Part shown: piece by piece, positions 1-10,316 of the stretch
Layout of the letters: every line of letters starts with the position of its first letter
How positions within the stretch are numbered: position 1 is the first letter of the stretch
Assembly: GCF_900115165.1 (NCBI RefSeq)
Contig: NZ_FOVP01000015.1
Span: forward strand, 62,001 to 126,000
DNA from: Roseovarius lutimaris
GTDB lineage: Bacteria; Pseudomonadota; Alphaproteobacteria; Rhodobacterales; Rhodobacteraceae
DNA length: 64,000 bases
Direction: 5' to 3'
Notes under the pieces: model-generated
The model's input: only the letters and a program-made list of their open reading frames with translations
Databases searched by the model: none
Told to the model about the DNA's origin: nothing
Made by a program: the position numbers and the translations under genes

Positions 1-604
1 CCTTGACAAAGAAGATATTGGCGCCGGTCGCCTCGGCCACGTAACCGCGATAATCCAGGAACATGGCATCCGAACAGCCTTTGGCCTCGGCCGCGTGCTT
101 GGACATGGTGCAGATCATGTAAAGACCGGCCGCCTTGGCCGCCACCGGGATGGTTTCGGGGCTGGGGCGTTTCCACTTGGCGATATCAAGCTTGGCCCCC
201 TTCATCTTGGCGTCGCCATAATAATTGCCCCATTCCCAGGCGGTCACCGCCATGCGGATCGGGTTGCGCGATGCGGCGACACCCATATCCTCGCCCGCGC
301 CGCGAAACGCGACCACGCGCAGATAGGCATTGGTCAGGTTGTTGGCATCCAGCACCTCGCGCTTGGCGGCTTCGATCTGATCCACGGTATAAGGGATCGC
401 CATATCCATAAGCTCGCCCGACTTCAAAAGCCGCGCCGAATGTTCACGGCTCTTGAACACCTTGCCATCATAACAGCGCTCGCCCTCGAAAACCGAACTG
501 GCATAGTGCAGCGCATGGGTCAGAATATGGACATTGGCATCACGCCAATCGACAAGGCCCCCATCCATCCAGATCTTTCCGTCGCGATCATCATAGCCAG
601 ACAT
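1..604 (-). CDS. ilvE: Branched-chain-amino-acid aminotransferase, 3' part outside window
   Basis: Pyridoxal-phosphate aminotransferase that interconverts Leu, Ile and Val with their 2-oxo acids in the cytoplasm. About 200 N-terminal residues are visible and run off the window edge. Translation of the reverse strand gives the fold-type IV features YDDRDGKIWMDG, the conserved HALHYASSVFEGERCY segment, and later EATGANIFFVKD. Two adjacent ATG codons exist (607 and 604). I chose 604 because it lies 7 bases from an AAGGAG ribosome site. The gene is divergent from the petP-like gene. The catalytic lysine should lie in the visible part but I did not locate it with certainty. Confidence 0.9.
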   Translation of the reverse strand, partial: MSGYDDRDGKIWMDGGLVDWRDANVHILTHALHYASSVFEGERCYDGKVFKSREHSARLLKSGELMDMAIPYTVDQIEAAKREVLDANNLTNAYLRVVAFRGAGEDMGVAASRNPIRMAVTAWEWGNYYGDAKMKGAKLDIAKWKRPSPETIPVAAKAAGLYMICTMSKHAAEAKGCSDAMFLDYRGYVAEATGANIFFVK

Positions 605-703
605 CATACGTCTCCTTTTGGCATTCTTTGCATTTGTTGCGCAATTTATGGCCGTTGCGGACATTAAATTGCGTTAAAACTGAGATTCGCTACCAGTTTG
701 ACC

Positions 704-732
704 TTGGAATGTCAACAAAGCTGACTTAATAT
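704..732 (+). promoter_or_regulatory. Predicted sigma70-type promoter for petP-petR
   Basis: TTGGAA and TAATAT are separated by 17 bases and lie 38 bases before the petP start, in the gap divergent from ilvE. This is a prediction from consensus alone. Confidence 0.4.
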
Positions 733-770
733 GAAACATATCGCGTGAGTATTGTGAACGGAGACTGGTC

Positions 771-1268
771 ATGGCCGAATTTCAGGGTGGCGAAAACCTT
801 TTGTTTCTGACCGATGAACAGCTGCGCCAAGGGATCGAGGCAATGTTCTTTGCCTACCGCGGCTTTACCGCCGATCCTGATCGCATTCTGGCCACCATGG
901 CCTATGGTCGCGCGCATCACCGGGCGGTCCACTTTATTTCGCGCAGTCCGGGGACGACGGTGAACAATCTGCTGAATATTTTGGGTGTGACCAAACAATC
1001 GCTGAACCGGGTGCTGCGCACGCTGGTCGAGGACGGCCTGGTCGACAGCCGCGTGGGCAAGGCCGACAAGCGCGAACGCCATCTGTTTCTGACCGATGCG
1101 GGCGAGGCGCTGGAGCGCAAGCTCTCGGATGCCCAACGCGCCCGGATGCGCGCGGCATACCGCGCCGCGGGCCCCGAGGCGGTCGCGGGCTTTCGTCAGG
1201 TGCTGGAAGCGATGATGGAGCCGGAGTTGCGCCGCCGATATTATGGCATCAGGGAGAATGAGGTATGA
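771..1268 (+). CDS. petP: MarR-family transcriptional regulator, PetP-like
   Basis: 165-residue winged-helix regulator. The central part (residues about 55-110) carries the MarR recognition region with SPGTTVNNLLNILGVTKQSLNRVL followed by the wing motif VGKADKRERHLFLT. The start is supported by GGAG eight bases upstream. The stop overlaps the petR start (ATGA), so the two are probably translated together. In Rhodobacter capsulatus a MarR-like petP sits next to petR, a regulator needed for cytochrome bc1 expression. The same gene order here is the basis for the name. No bc1 genes are in this window, so the regulatory target is inferred only. Confidence 0.8.
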   Translation: MAEFQGGENLLFLTDEQLRQGIEAMFFAYRGFTADPDRILATMAYGRAHHRAVHFISRSPGTTVNNLLNILGVTKQSLNRVLRTLVEDGLVDSRVGKADKRERHLFLTDAGEALERKLSDAQRARMRAAYRAAGPEAVAGFRQVLEAMMEPELRRRYYGIRENEV

Positions 1269-1966
1269 GTGATCCAGCCCCGCATCTGCTGATTGTCGAT
1301 GACGACGAACGTATTCGCGGCCTGCTGCGAAAGTATCTGATGCGGCACGGGTTTCTTGTCTCTGTCGCGCGCGATGCGGGCCATGCGCGGCGGGTTCTTG
1401 GCGGTCTTGATTTCGATCTGATCGTGCTGGATGTGATGATGCCCGGCGAAACCGGGATCGACCTCACGCGCGCGTTGCGCGAGACCCACAGCACACCGAT
1501 CCTTCTGCTGACGGCGCGCGGGGAAACCCCGGATCGCATCGAGGGGCTGGAGGCGGGGGCCGACGATTACCTCTCGAAACCGTTCGAACCAAAAGAGCTT
1601 TTGCTTCGGATCAATGCGATCCTGCGGCGGGTGCCCGAACCAGAGCCCGAGACCACGACCCTCAAGGTCGTGCAAATGGGCGCCGTGCGCTATGACATCG
1701 AACGCGCCGAGCTTAGCCGCGGCGGCACGCCGATCCGGCTGACCGCGACCGAGGTTCAGCTGATGCGCATCTTTGCCGAGAACCTGCGCCAGCCGGTGAC
1801 GCGCACCAAGCTTGTCGAGGATCTGGGGCGCGATGGCGGCCAGGCACAGGAACGTGCCGTTGACGTGCAGATCACCCGCCTGCGCCGCAAGATTGAATCC
1901 GACCCCAAACAGCCGCGCTATCTTCAGACCGTGCGCGGCGAGGGCTATATGCTGTCGCCCGACTAG
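1265..1966 (+). CDS. petR: OmpR-family response regulator, PetR-like
   Basis: 233-residue two-domain response regulator. The receiver domain has the acidic pair D12-D13, phospho-acceptor D56 in VLDVMMP, T83 and K105 in LSKPF. The C-terminal half is an OmpR winged helix with the ending RKIESDPKQPRYLQTVRGEGYML. It follows petP with a 4-base overlap and there is no histidine kinase next door. PetR of Rhodobacter capsulatus is required for cytochrome bc1 formation and has no known cognate kinase. The symbol rests on family and gene order. Confidence 0.85.
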   Translation: MSDPAPHLLIVDDDERIRGLLRKYLMRHGFLVSVARDAGHARRVLGGLDFDLIVLDVMMPGETGIDLTRALRETHSTPILLLTARGETPDRIEGLEAGADDYLSKPFEPKELLLRINAILRRVPEPEPETTTLKVVQMGAVRYDIERAELSRGGTPIRLTATEVQLMRIFAENLRQPVTRTKLVEDLGRDGGQAQERAVDVQITRLRRKIESDPKQPRYLQTVRGEGYMLSPD

Positions 1967-2071
1967 CAACTGTGTCTATTCGCCGGGCTGAACCTGCCAG
2001 GGCGTGCCGGTTTTGATGATGGCGTTGACGATCATGATCAGCCTGCATGTCGGCTGCGTCCGCCAATCGCC

Positions 2072-2317
2072 CTATTTTCCCGACTTGTCCAGCGCATCAA
2101 GCCGCGCCTTGAGAGCCTCGTTTTCTTCGCGCGCCTTTTGGGCCATGGCGCGGACGGCGTCGAATTCTTCACGGGTGACGAAATCACGATCCGCAAGCCA
2201 GCGGTCGATCATCGACTTCATCGCGGTTTCGGCCTCGGTCTTGGCCCCCTGCGCCACGCCCATGGCGTTGGTCATCAGTTGCGAAATATCGTCGAGGACT
2301 TTGTTACGGGTTTGCAT
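2072..2317 (-). CDS. ubiK: UbiK/BMFP-family ubiquinone biosynthesis accessory factor
   Basis: 81-residue protein predicted to be almost fully helical: an N-terminal segment (QTRNKVLDDISQLMTNAMGVAQ) resembling the membrane-fusogenic BMFP region and a C-terminal coiled coil (REEFDAVRAMAQKAREENEALKARLDAL). This matches the YqiC/UbiK family, in which UbiK of Escherichia coli assists the aerobic ubiquinone complex. It is divergent from lgt. The FVTREEFD motif near the middle is a family hallmark. Orientation and size are typical, and I see no anomaly. Confidence 0.8.
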   Translation of the reverse strand: MQTRNKVLDDISQLMTNAMGVAQGAKTEAETAMKSMIDRWLADRDFVTREEFDAVRAMAQKAREENEALKARLDALDKSGK

Positions 2318-2413
2318 GGGGTTCTCCGGCGTTACACTTCTGCTCTTATATGGGCCTAAACCCGCCCATCACAAGGTTGACTTCCCCCGGCGACCAGAGG
2401 CACAGAGACGCAC

Positions 2414-3304
2414 ATGCACGCCATGATCCCCTTTCCCGATATCTCACCCGAGATTTTCACCCTGTCCCTCTTCGGGATGGAATTCGCGCTGCGTTGGTAT
2501 GCGCTGTCTTATATCGTCGGCATTCTTCTGGGCTGGCGGCTTGTGGTGGCCAGCGTCAAGCGCCCGCATCTGTGGCGCGATGCAAGCGCCCCGATGACCC
2601 CGCCGCAGGTCGAGGATCTTTTGACCTGGGTGATCCTTGGCGTCATCCTCGGCGGGCGGCTTGGCTTCGTGCTGTTCTATCAGCCGGGCTATTACCTGCA
2701 AAACCCGATGCAGATCCTTCAGGTCTGGCAGGGCGGCATGTCGTTTCATGGCGGGCTTTTGGGGGTTGTGACGGCCTGTCTCCTCTACTCCAAACGCCAG
2801 GGCATTGCCTGGCTCTCGGTGGGTGATGTTCTCTGCATGGTGGCGCCGATCGGTCTTTTGCTGGGCCGGATCGCCAATTTCATCAATGCAGAACTTTGGG
2901 GCCGCCCGACCAGCCTGCCCTGGGGCGTGGCCTTTCCCGGCGCGGCGGCACAGGATTGCCCGGATGTGATCGGGATTTGCGCGCGCCATCCCTCACAGCT
3001 TTATGAGGCAGCGCTCGAAGGACTTATCCTTGGCGCAGTGCTGGTCTTTCTCGCCTATCGTCGCGGTGCCCTGAAAGAGCCGGGTCGGATCACCGGTCTG
3101 TTTTTTATCGGCTACGGCGTCTCGCGCTTTATCGTCGAATTTGTCCGCCAGGCCGACGCGCAGTTCATCACACCCGACAATCCCATGGGTTATGCGGTGC
3201 AGATGGGTGGGTTCGGGCTGAGCATGGGGCAATTGCTGTCGCTGCCGATGATCGCCTTTGGTCTGGCCATGGTCGCCTGGGCAAAACGGTCCCGCCCTGC
3301 ATGA
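2414..3304 (+). CDS. lgt: Prolipoprotein diacylglyceryl transferase
   Basis: 296-residue inner-membrane enzyme that moves diacylglyceryl from phosphatidylglycerol to the lipobox cysteine of prolipoproteins. About seven hydrophobic segments are visible. Conserved elements are MSFHGGLLG (essential His region), the signature [13 protein letters not shown] and the C-terminal [14 protein letters not shown]. The signature has Ala where many homologues have Gly (GRIAN). The first ATG is used; an ATG three codons later is also possible. The stop overlaps the next start as ATGA, making the first gene of a three-gene operon with midA and pgeF. Confidence 0.95.
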   Translation: MHAMIPFPDISPEIFTLSLFGMEFALRWYALSYIVGILLGWRLVVASVKRPHLWRDASAPMTPPQVEDLLTWVILGVILGGRLGFVLFYQPGYYLQNPMQILQVWQGGMSFHGGLLGVVTACLLYSKRQGIAWLSVGDVLCMVAPIGLLLGRIANFINAELWGRPTSLPWGVAFPGAAAQDCPDVIGICARHPSQLYEAALEGLILGAVLVFLAYRRGALKEPGRITGLFFIGYGVSRFIVEFVRQADAQFITPDNPMGYAVQMGGFGLSMGQLLSLPMIAFGLAMVAWAKRSRPA

Positions 3305-4365
3305 AAGGGCTGCGGGACCACCTGATCGCCCGGATCAGCGAGGGCGGGCCAATCACGCTGGCCGATTACATGGCGGCCTGCCTGATGCATCCCGAGTATG
3401 GCTATTACGCCACCCGCGATCCGTTTGGTGTGGCGGGCGATTTCATCACCGCGCCGGAAATCAGCCAGATGTTCGGCGAGTTGATCGGCCTCTGCCTTGC
3501 GCAATGCTGGCTGGATCAGGGCGCGCCCGATACGTTTGCCCTGGCCGAGGCCGGGCCGGGGCGCGGCACGCTGATGGCCGATATCCTGCGCGCCACAAAG
3601 GGCGTGCCCGGCTTTCATGCCGCCGCAGAACTTCATCTGATTGAGACCTCGCCAATCCTGCGCAAGGCCCAGAGCAAGACGATTGCCCGCCCCGACATTA
3701 CCTTTCACGAGCGCGTAGATACCCTGCCCGAGTTGCCGCTTTACCTTGTCGCCAACGAATTCTTTGACGCCCTGCCGATCCGCCAGTTCGAGCGCGATGA
3801 CGACGGTTGGCGCGAGCGCCTGATCGGGCTAACCGACGGCCAGCTTGCCTTTGGCCTTGGCGGGCCGACCGCTTTGCCACAGCTTGCGCATCGGCTGAGC
3901 GACACGAAACCCGGTGACCTTGTCGAGACCTGCGCCCCCGCCGAGGCCGCCACTGCCGTGATCGGCGCGCGCATCCATGCCCATGGCGGCGCGGGGTTGA
4001 TTATCGACTATGGTGACTGGCGCTCGCTTGGCGATACGTTTCAGGCGTTGAAAGACCATGCCGCAACCGATCCGCTGGCCAATCCCGGCGGGGCCGATCT
4101 GACAGCGCATGTGGATTTCGAGGCTCTGGCCAGATCCGCCGCCCCGGCCGCGCATTCCCGCCTGACCGCGCAGGGCGTGTTTTTGGAACGCCTCGGCATC
4201 ACCCAAAGGGCACAGGCGCTCGCCCGCAATCTTGACGGTGAGGCCCTTGAAAATCATATCGCCGCACATCGGCGCTTGACCCATGCGACGGAAATGGGGA
4301 CGCTCTTCAAAGTGCTGGGGCTTTTTCCCAAAACCGCCAACCCGCCACCGGGACTTGAAACATGA
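3301..4365 (+). CDS. SAM-dependent methyltransferase, MidA/NDUFAF7 family
   Basis: 354-residue protein of the DUF185 family. Residues near 85-95 hold the glycine-rich SAM motif [13 protein letters not shown], preceded by [16 protein letters not shown], which is typical of this family. Mitochondrial NDUFAF7 methylates an arginine of a complex I subunit; whether the bacterial protein does so is not established here. It overlaps lgt and pgeF by 4 bases on each side, a conserved order in Rhodobacterales as far as I recall. The length is usual. Confidence 0.9.
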   Translation: MKGLRDHLIARISEGGPITLADYMAACLMHPEYGYYATRDPFGVAGDFITAPEISQMFGELIGLCLAQCWLDQGAPDTFALAEAGPGRGTLMADILRATKGVPGFHAAAELHLIETSPILRKAQSKTIARPDITFHERVDTLPELPLYLVANEFFDALPIRQFERDDDGWRERLIGLTDGQLAFGLGGPTALPQLAHRLSDTKPGDLVETCAPAEAATAVIGARIHAHGGAGLIIDYGDWRSLGDTFQALKDHAATDPLANPGGADLTAHVDFEALARSAAPAAHSRLTAQGVFLERLGITQRAQALARNLDGEALENHIAAHRRLTHATEMGTLFKVLGLFPKTANPPPGLET

Positions 4366-5117
4366 CGCTCGAAATTCTGACCGCCGATAGTCTGGCCAAA
4401 TTTCGCCACGGGTTTTTCACCCGGCGCGGCGGCGCGTCTTCGGGCATTTTCTCGGGATTGAATTGTGGCGCGGGATCGTCGGATCAATCCGAGATCGTCA
4501 GCATCAACCGCGCCCGCGTCGCCGAGGCGATGCAGGTCGAGCCCGACAAGATGCTTGGCGTGCATCAGGTGCATTCCGCCGATGTCATCGCCGCGACCGG
4601 CCCATTGGCCGAGCGCCCGCGCGCCGATGGCCTGGTCACGGCGACGCCGGGGCTTGCGCTCTCGGTACTGACCGCCGATTGCCAGCCGGTGCTGTTTGGC
4701 GATGCCAGGGCCGGGGTCATCGGGGCCGCCCATGCCGGATGGCGCGGGGCGCTTGACGGTGTGCTTGAGGCCACGCTTGACGCGATGGAGGCGCTTGGCG
4801 CCAAACGCGAGGATATCTGCGCCGTCATCGGCCCCTCGATCAGCCAGGCCGCCTATGAGGTCGGCCCCGAGTTTATTGACGATTTCATCGCCGAAGACCC
4901 CCAAAACAGCCAGTTTTTCGCCAACGGGCTGAATGGCCACTATCAATTCGACCTGCCTGCCTATGGATTGCACCGTTTGCGCCGCGCCGGGGTGGGACAG
5001 GCTGAATGGACACGCCATTGCACCTATGGCGATCCAGACCGGTTTTATTCCTATCGCCGGAGCACCCATGCAGGCGAGGCCGACTATGGTCGGTTGATTT
5101 CGGTGATCCGGCTCTGA
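4362..5117 (+). CDS. pgeF: Multicopper-polyphenol-oxidase/purine nucleoside phosphorylase family (PgeF/YfiH)
   Basis: 251-residue member of the laccase-domain family. Metal-binding signatures are VHQVHSADV, LTADCQPVLFGD and HAGWRGALDG, with a late Cys in HCTYGDPDRFYSYRR. Family members have been shown to act in purine nucleoside cleavage and, in Escherichia coli (YfiH), in peptidoglycan precursor editing. The exact role here is open. It is the last gene of the lgt operon. No obvious terminator follows; the next gene is about 280 bases away across an AT-rich stretch. Confidence 0.88.
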   Translation: MTLEILTADSLAKFRHGFFTRRGGASSGIFSGLNCGAGSSDQSEIVSINRARVAEAMQVEPDKMLGVHQVHSADVIAATGPLAERPRADGLVTATPGLALSVLTADCQPVLFGDARAGVIGAAHAGWRGALDGVLEATLDAMEALGAKREDICAVIGPSISQAAYEVGPEFIDDFIAEDPQNSQFFANGLNGHYQFDLPAYGLHRLRRAGVGQAEWTRHCTYGDPDRFYSYRRSTHAGEADYGRLISVIRL

Positions 5118-5394
5118 TTGGGGCAGCACCCAGGCAAGGGCGCGCAGATTTTCGCCGCATTTAGCGAAAGCAAGCCGCAACGCGCGTCGCAACTGGCTCA
5201 CTGATATTTAAAAATTCCACAATTTTTCAATACTTTAATTAAAAATGAAACCACTTTCACCGGGCGCATTCAATACATCTCAGGTTTTTCCAGTTTTATT
5301 TGTCCCTGTCAAAACTTGGCCCCAAACCGGGAGCATAGTTGCAGATAACGAAACAATGCGCCCAAGCGCCGCGAGACGCCCCGAGGAGAGAACA

Positions 5395-5532
5395 ATGAAG
5401 AAACGATGGTTGAAATCGGTCGTGGACAACAGCAAGCAACAGGCCCCGACCCTGCCTTTTCAGCGCAGCGTACGTCAGACGCTCAAGCGCGCCCGCATCG
5501 TGGCGCTGCCAGCGGCGGTGAAAACGGCTTAG
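5395..5532 (+). CDS. 45-residue basic protein of unknown function
   Basis: A small gene with a strong ribosome site (GAGGAGAG) placed six bases before ATG. The product starts MKKRWLKSVVDNSKQQAPTL and continues with several Arg/Lys residues, so it is clearly basic, with no membrane segment. The upstream reading frame is open further, but the good ribosome site decides this start. A hairpin terminator follows about 70 bases downstream, so it may be a single-gene transcript. I have an unverified impression that similar small proteins occur in other Rhodobacteraceae. Confidence 0.6.
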   Translation: MKKRWLKSVVDNSKQQAPTLPFQRSVRQTLKRARIVALPAAVKTA

Positions 5533-5866
5533 GTCACCATGACCGCCGGTATGGCCCGTGTCAAAAGACCAGTCGCCCAGTGACCCGGTGCGACACCAAG
5601 GCCACCCGCATCCAGAGGGTGGCCGTTTCTTATGCGCCCTGCGATTCGGCGGGCGACAGTCAGAATGTGGCAAAGCTGAAAATCAATCGGCTACAAAGCC
5701 CGCACAGATCCGTGATTGCCCGCGAAACCGGGACAATAACCGCCAAAACTTGACCCAAATTAGCGGCGTGCGGCATACTATCCTGATAACGTAAACAGAA
5801 CTTGTCCTTCTGTCGTTGTCGGTGGGGGCCGACGCGGTTGTGACGACCTAAGTAAGGTGACACAAC
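5533..5866. other. Gene-free stretch between small basic protein and Hint gene
   Basis: 334 bases with only spurious short reading frames. It holds one hairpin terminator (annotated separately) and presumably the promoter of the Hint gene near its right end, where TTGACC and a TACTAT-like box occur but with poor spacing. I see no RNA gene in it. Confidence 0.6.
5600..5632 (+). terminator. Hairpin terminator after small basic protein
   Basis: Perfect 8-bp stem GGCCACCC / GGGTGGCC with a 9-base loop followed by a short T-containing tail (GTTTCTT). It lies about 70 bases after the 45-codon gene. Confidence 0.6.
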
Positions 5867-6649
5867 ATGACGATACCCCGCTGGACTGCGCAACCTGCGC
5901 GGAACTCTGACGTTTCCCGCATGCCAACCCGCAATGCCGCCCCGTCCGAGCGCAAACCCATGATGATGCGCAAATACCGCACATCCTGGCAGGCCGAAGA
6001 TGGCCAGATCATGCAGGACGAACAGGTCGGCCCGGCGCTGCCGTTGTTTGAATCCGCGTTCTCCGCCTTTGCCCGTGGCACCCTGATCACCACCACACGC
6101 GGCCCCGTGGCGATCGAGGATCTGACCCCCGGCGCCAAGCTTGTGACCGCAGAGCACGGACCGATGCCGGTGGCCTGGATCGGGTCCATGTCCCTCACCC
6201 CCGCGCATGACAGCCAAGGGTTCGAGCCGACAATCCTGACCCGGATCATGGCCGATGCCTTTGGCATTGGCCGCCCGATGGCGGATTTTCTCGCCGGGCC
6301 CGGCGCGCGCATCCTGACCCGTCCGCGCAACATGCGGGCCAATATCGGTGGCGATCAGGTACTGACTCCGGCGCGCAATCTTTCGGATGGTATCCACGCC
6401 ATCGAGATCCGGCCACAGCGCCCGGTAACCGTCTATCACCTCTGCCTGCGGCGGCATGCCACGATCACCGCGAACGGGCTTGAGGTTGAAAGCTTTCATC
6501 CCGCGCCGGGGTTCGAACGTAGCTTGGGGCCAAACATGCTCCGGCTTTTTCTGGGGCTGTTCCCGCATATCCGCGAGCCGCACCAATTTGGAAGCATGGC
6601 GCATCTGCGCCTGCCGCTGTCATCGCCCGAGGGTCTGGAAATCGCCTGA
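5867..6649 (+). CDS. Hint-domain protein (Hedgehog/intein type), probably not autocatalytic
   Basis: 260-residue protein with a Hint-like domain from about residue 65 to 205: FARGTLITTTRGPVAIEDL (block A), a block with VAWIGSMSL, RPRNMRANIGGDQVLTPARNL, and VYHLCLRRHATITANGLEVESFHP (block near the usual splice-site His-Asn). In splicing or cleaving Hint domains a Cys or Ser precedes the TxGT motif; here Ala67 occupies that place. Such Hint proteins are frequent in Roseobacter genomes and their function is unknown. The first 60 residues are polar without a signal peptide. The gene is monocistronic and convergent with the Lrp gene. Confidence 0.8.
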   Translation: MTIPRWTAQPARNSDVSRMPTRNAAPSERKPMMMRKYRTSWQAEDGQIMQDEQVGPALPLFESAFSAFARGTLITTTRGPVAIEDLTPGAKLVTAEHGPMPVAWIGSMSLTPAHDSQGFEPTILTRIMADAFGIGRPMADFLAGPGARILTRPRNMRANIGGDQVLTPARNLSDGIHAIEIRPQRPVTVYHLCLRRHATITANGLEVESFHPAPGFERSLGPNMLRLFLGLFPHIREPHQFGSMAHLRLPLSSPEGLEIA

Positions 6650-6660
6650 TCGACGCGCGG

Positions 6661-8310
<1,650 letters not shown>

Positions 8311-8319
8311 ACAAGGCGC

Positions 8320-8354
8320 GCGTTTGACTGCTTGCCATAGCAGCGGTCAAACGC
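8320..8354 (+). terminator. Long hairpin after trxB, probable terminator
   Basis: GCGTTTGAC pairs with GTCAAACGC, extended inside by TGCT/AGCA with a 3-base bulge. It begins 10 bases after the trxB stop. There is no clear T run, so termination may depend on Rho or the hairpin may only stabilise the transcript end. Confidence 0.5.
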
Positions 8355-8542
8355 ACGTCCTACGTCCTCATCTTCTGTAGCGGTTTTATGCTGAACTGCG
8401 ATAAATTCGCGGCATTTTCGCCTCTTTTCACCAAACGCTGCCTGTTTAACTTGAAACTTGCCCTTTTGCGGGTCTATTTCGCGCGCAACCACGGTTGCAT
8501 GCGGCAACCAAATTTAACTTTGCAATTTGCCCGAGGGTTTCC

Positions 8543-10255
8543 ATGCAACACCAAAATCTTGCCCCCATTCCCGAGCTTTACGTCTCGCACGAAAGCGCAC
8601 AGAAACTGAAAGTTGAGGCTGCGGACCTTATCAGTTGGGATTTGAACCCACGTCAGATTTGCGACCTCGAACTTTTGATGAACGGTGGGTTCAACCCGCT
8701 CAAGGGGTTTCTGAGCGAAGCCGATTATGACGGTGTCGTCGACAACATGCGCCTCGCCAATGGCGCACTCTGGCCGATGCCGATCAACCTTGATGTCAGC
8801 GAAAAATTCGCCGAGGCGCTGGAGCTTGGGCAGGATATCGCGCTGCGCGACCAGGAGGGCGTGATCCTCGCCACGATGACGGTGACCGACCGTTGGACCC
8901 CGAACAAGGCGCGCGAGGCCGAAAAGGTATTCGGCGCCGACGACTCTGCGCACCCGGCGGTGAACTATCTGCATAACACGGCCGGTTCGGTCTATCTTGG
9001 CGGGCCGGTCACCGGCATTCAGCAACCGGTGCATTACGATTTCCGCGGCAGCCGCGACACCCCGAACGAATTGCGCGCGCTGTTCCGCAAACTCGGCTGG
9101 CGTCGCGTTGTGGCGTTTCAGACCCGCAACCCGCTGCATCGCGCGCATCAGGAGCTGACCTTCCGCGCCGCCAAGGAGGCGCAGGCGAACCTGTTGATCC
9201 ACCCGGTCGTGGGTATGACCAAGCCGGGCGATGTCGATCACTTTACCCGCGTGCGCTGTTACGAGGCGGTGATTGACAAATATCCGGGCTCGACCACCAC
9301 GATGAGCCTTTTGAACCTTGCCATGCGCATGGGCGGCCCCCGCGAGGCGGTCTGGCACGGGCTGATCCGCGCCAATCACGGCTGCACCCATTTCATCGTC
9401 GGTCGCGATCACGCCGGCCCCGGCAAAAACTCGGCCGGTGATGATTTCTATGGCCCCTATGATGCCCAGGATCTGTTCCGCAAGTATCAGGATGAAATCG
9501 GCGTCGAGATGGTCGATTTCAAACACATGGTCTATGTGCAGGAACGCGCCCAATACGAACCGATGGACGAGATCGAAGACAAGGATGACGTGACCATCCT
9601 GAATATCTCGGGCACCGAGTTGCGCCGTCGTTTGCAAGAGGGGCTTGAGATTCCGGAATGGTTCTCTTTCCCCGAAGTGGTGAGCGAGCTGCGCCGCACC
9701 CGTCCGCCACGCTCGCAACAGGGCTTTACCGTGTTCTTCACCGGCTTTTCGGGGTCGGGGAAATCCACCATCGCCAACGCCCTCATGGTCAAGCTGATGG
9801 AAATGGGCGGTCGCCCGGTAACCCTGCTTGATGGCGATATCGTGCGCAAGAACCTCAGCTCGGAACTTGGATTTTCCAAGGAACATCGCGACCTGAACAT
9901 CCGCCGGATCGGCTATGTCGCCTCGGAAATCACCAAGAACGGCGGCATCGCGATCTGCGCGCCGATCGCGCCCTATGCGACCACACGCCGGGCCGTGCGC
10001 GAAGACGTCGAAGCCTTCGGCGCCTTCATCGAGGTGCATGTCGCCACCACTATCGAGGAATGTGAACGCCGCGACCGCAAAGGTCTCTACAAGCTGGCAC
10101 GCGAAGGCAAGATCAAGGAATTCACCGGGATTTCAGACCCCTATGATGTTCCAGAGACGCCCGAGTTGCGCGTTGAAACCGAAGGTGCAGATGTCGACAA
10201 CTGCGCGCATCAGGTGATCCTCAAGCTTGAACAGATGGGCCTTATCGCGGGCTGA
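8543..10255 (+). CDS. Bifunctional ATP sulfurylase / APS kinase
   Basis: 570-residue fusion that activates sulfate to APS and then PAPS for assimilation. The ATP sulfurylase part (about 1-390) has QTRNPLHRAH (193-202) and the GRDHAGPG motif. The APS kinase part (from about 400) has Walker A GFSGSGKST, LLDGDIVRKNL, and DPYDVPETPELRVET. Both active sites look complete. The chosen start MQHQNLAPIP is 16 codons inside the longest frame and follows GAGGGTTTCC. A GGTTGC/GCAACC mini-hairpin lies in the leader around 8492-8508. A strong terminator follows. Confidence 0.93.
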   Translation: MQHQNLAPIPELYVSHESAQKLKVEAADLISWDLNPRQICDLELLMNGGFNPLKGFLSEADYDGVVDNMRLANGALWPMPINLDVSEKFAEALELGQDIALRDQEGVILATMTVTDRWTPNKAREAEKVFGADDSAHPAVNYLHNTAGSVYLGGPVTGIQQPVHYDFRGSRDTPNELRALFRKLGWRRVVAFQTRNPLHRAHQELTFRAAKEAQANLLIHPVVGMTKPGDVDHFTRVRCYEAVIDKYPGSTTTMSLLNLAMRMGGPREAVWHGLIRANHGCTHFIVGRDHAGPGKNSAGDDFYGPYDAQDLFRKYQDEIGVEMVDFKHMVYVQERAQYEPMDEIEDKDDVTILNISGTELRRRLQEGLEIPEWFSFPEVVSELRRTRPPRSQQGFTVFFTGFSGSGKSTIANALMVKLMEMGGRPVTLLDGDIVRKNLSSELGFSKEHRDLNIRRIGYVASEITKNGGIAICAPIAPYATTRRAVREDVEAFGAFIEVHVATTIEECERRDRKGLYKLAREGKIKEFTGISDPYDVPETPELRVETEGADVDNCAHQVILKLEQMGLIAG

Positions 10256-10279
10256 TTGCCCCACCCCACAGTGATCGCC

Positions 10280-10309
10280 AAAGGGCCGCTCCATCGGGGC
10301 GGCCCTTTT
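10280..10309 (+). terminator. Rho-independent terminator after sulfate activation gene
   Basis: AAAGGGCCGC pairs with GCGGCCCTTT around a short loop and ends in TTTT. It lies 25 bases after the stop codon and is also the boundary to the convergent PhzF-like gene. Confidence 0.85.
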
Positions 10310-10316
10310 GATTTGC

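Noticed and set aside
664-677. TTAA-N6-TTAA pattern before petP
   Set aside because: The spacer is six bases, not seven, so it does not fit a CtrA box.
8474-10039. 521-residue open frame on the - strand
   Set aside because: Antisense to the ATP sulfurylase/APS kinase gene and His/Arg-rich as expected for a shadow frame.
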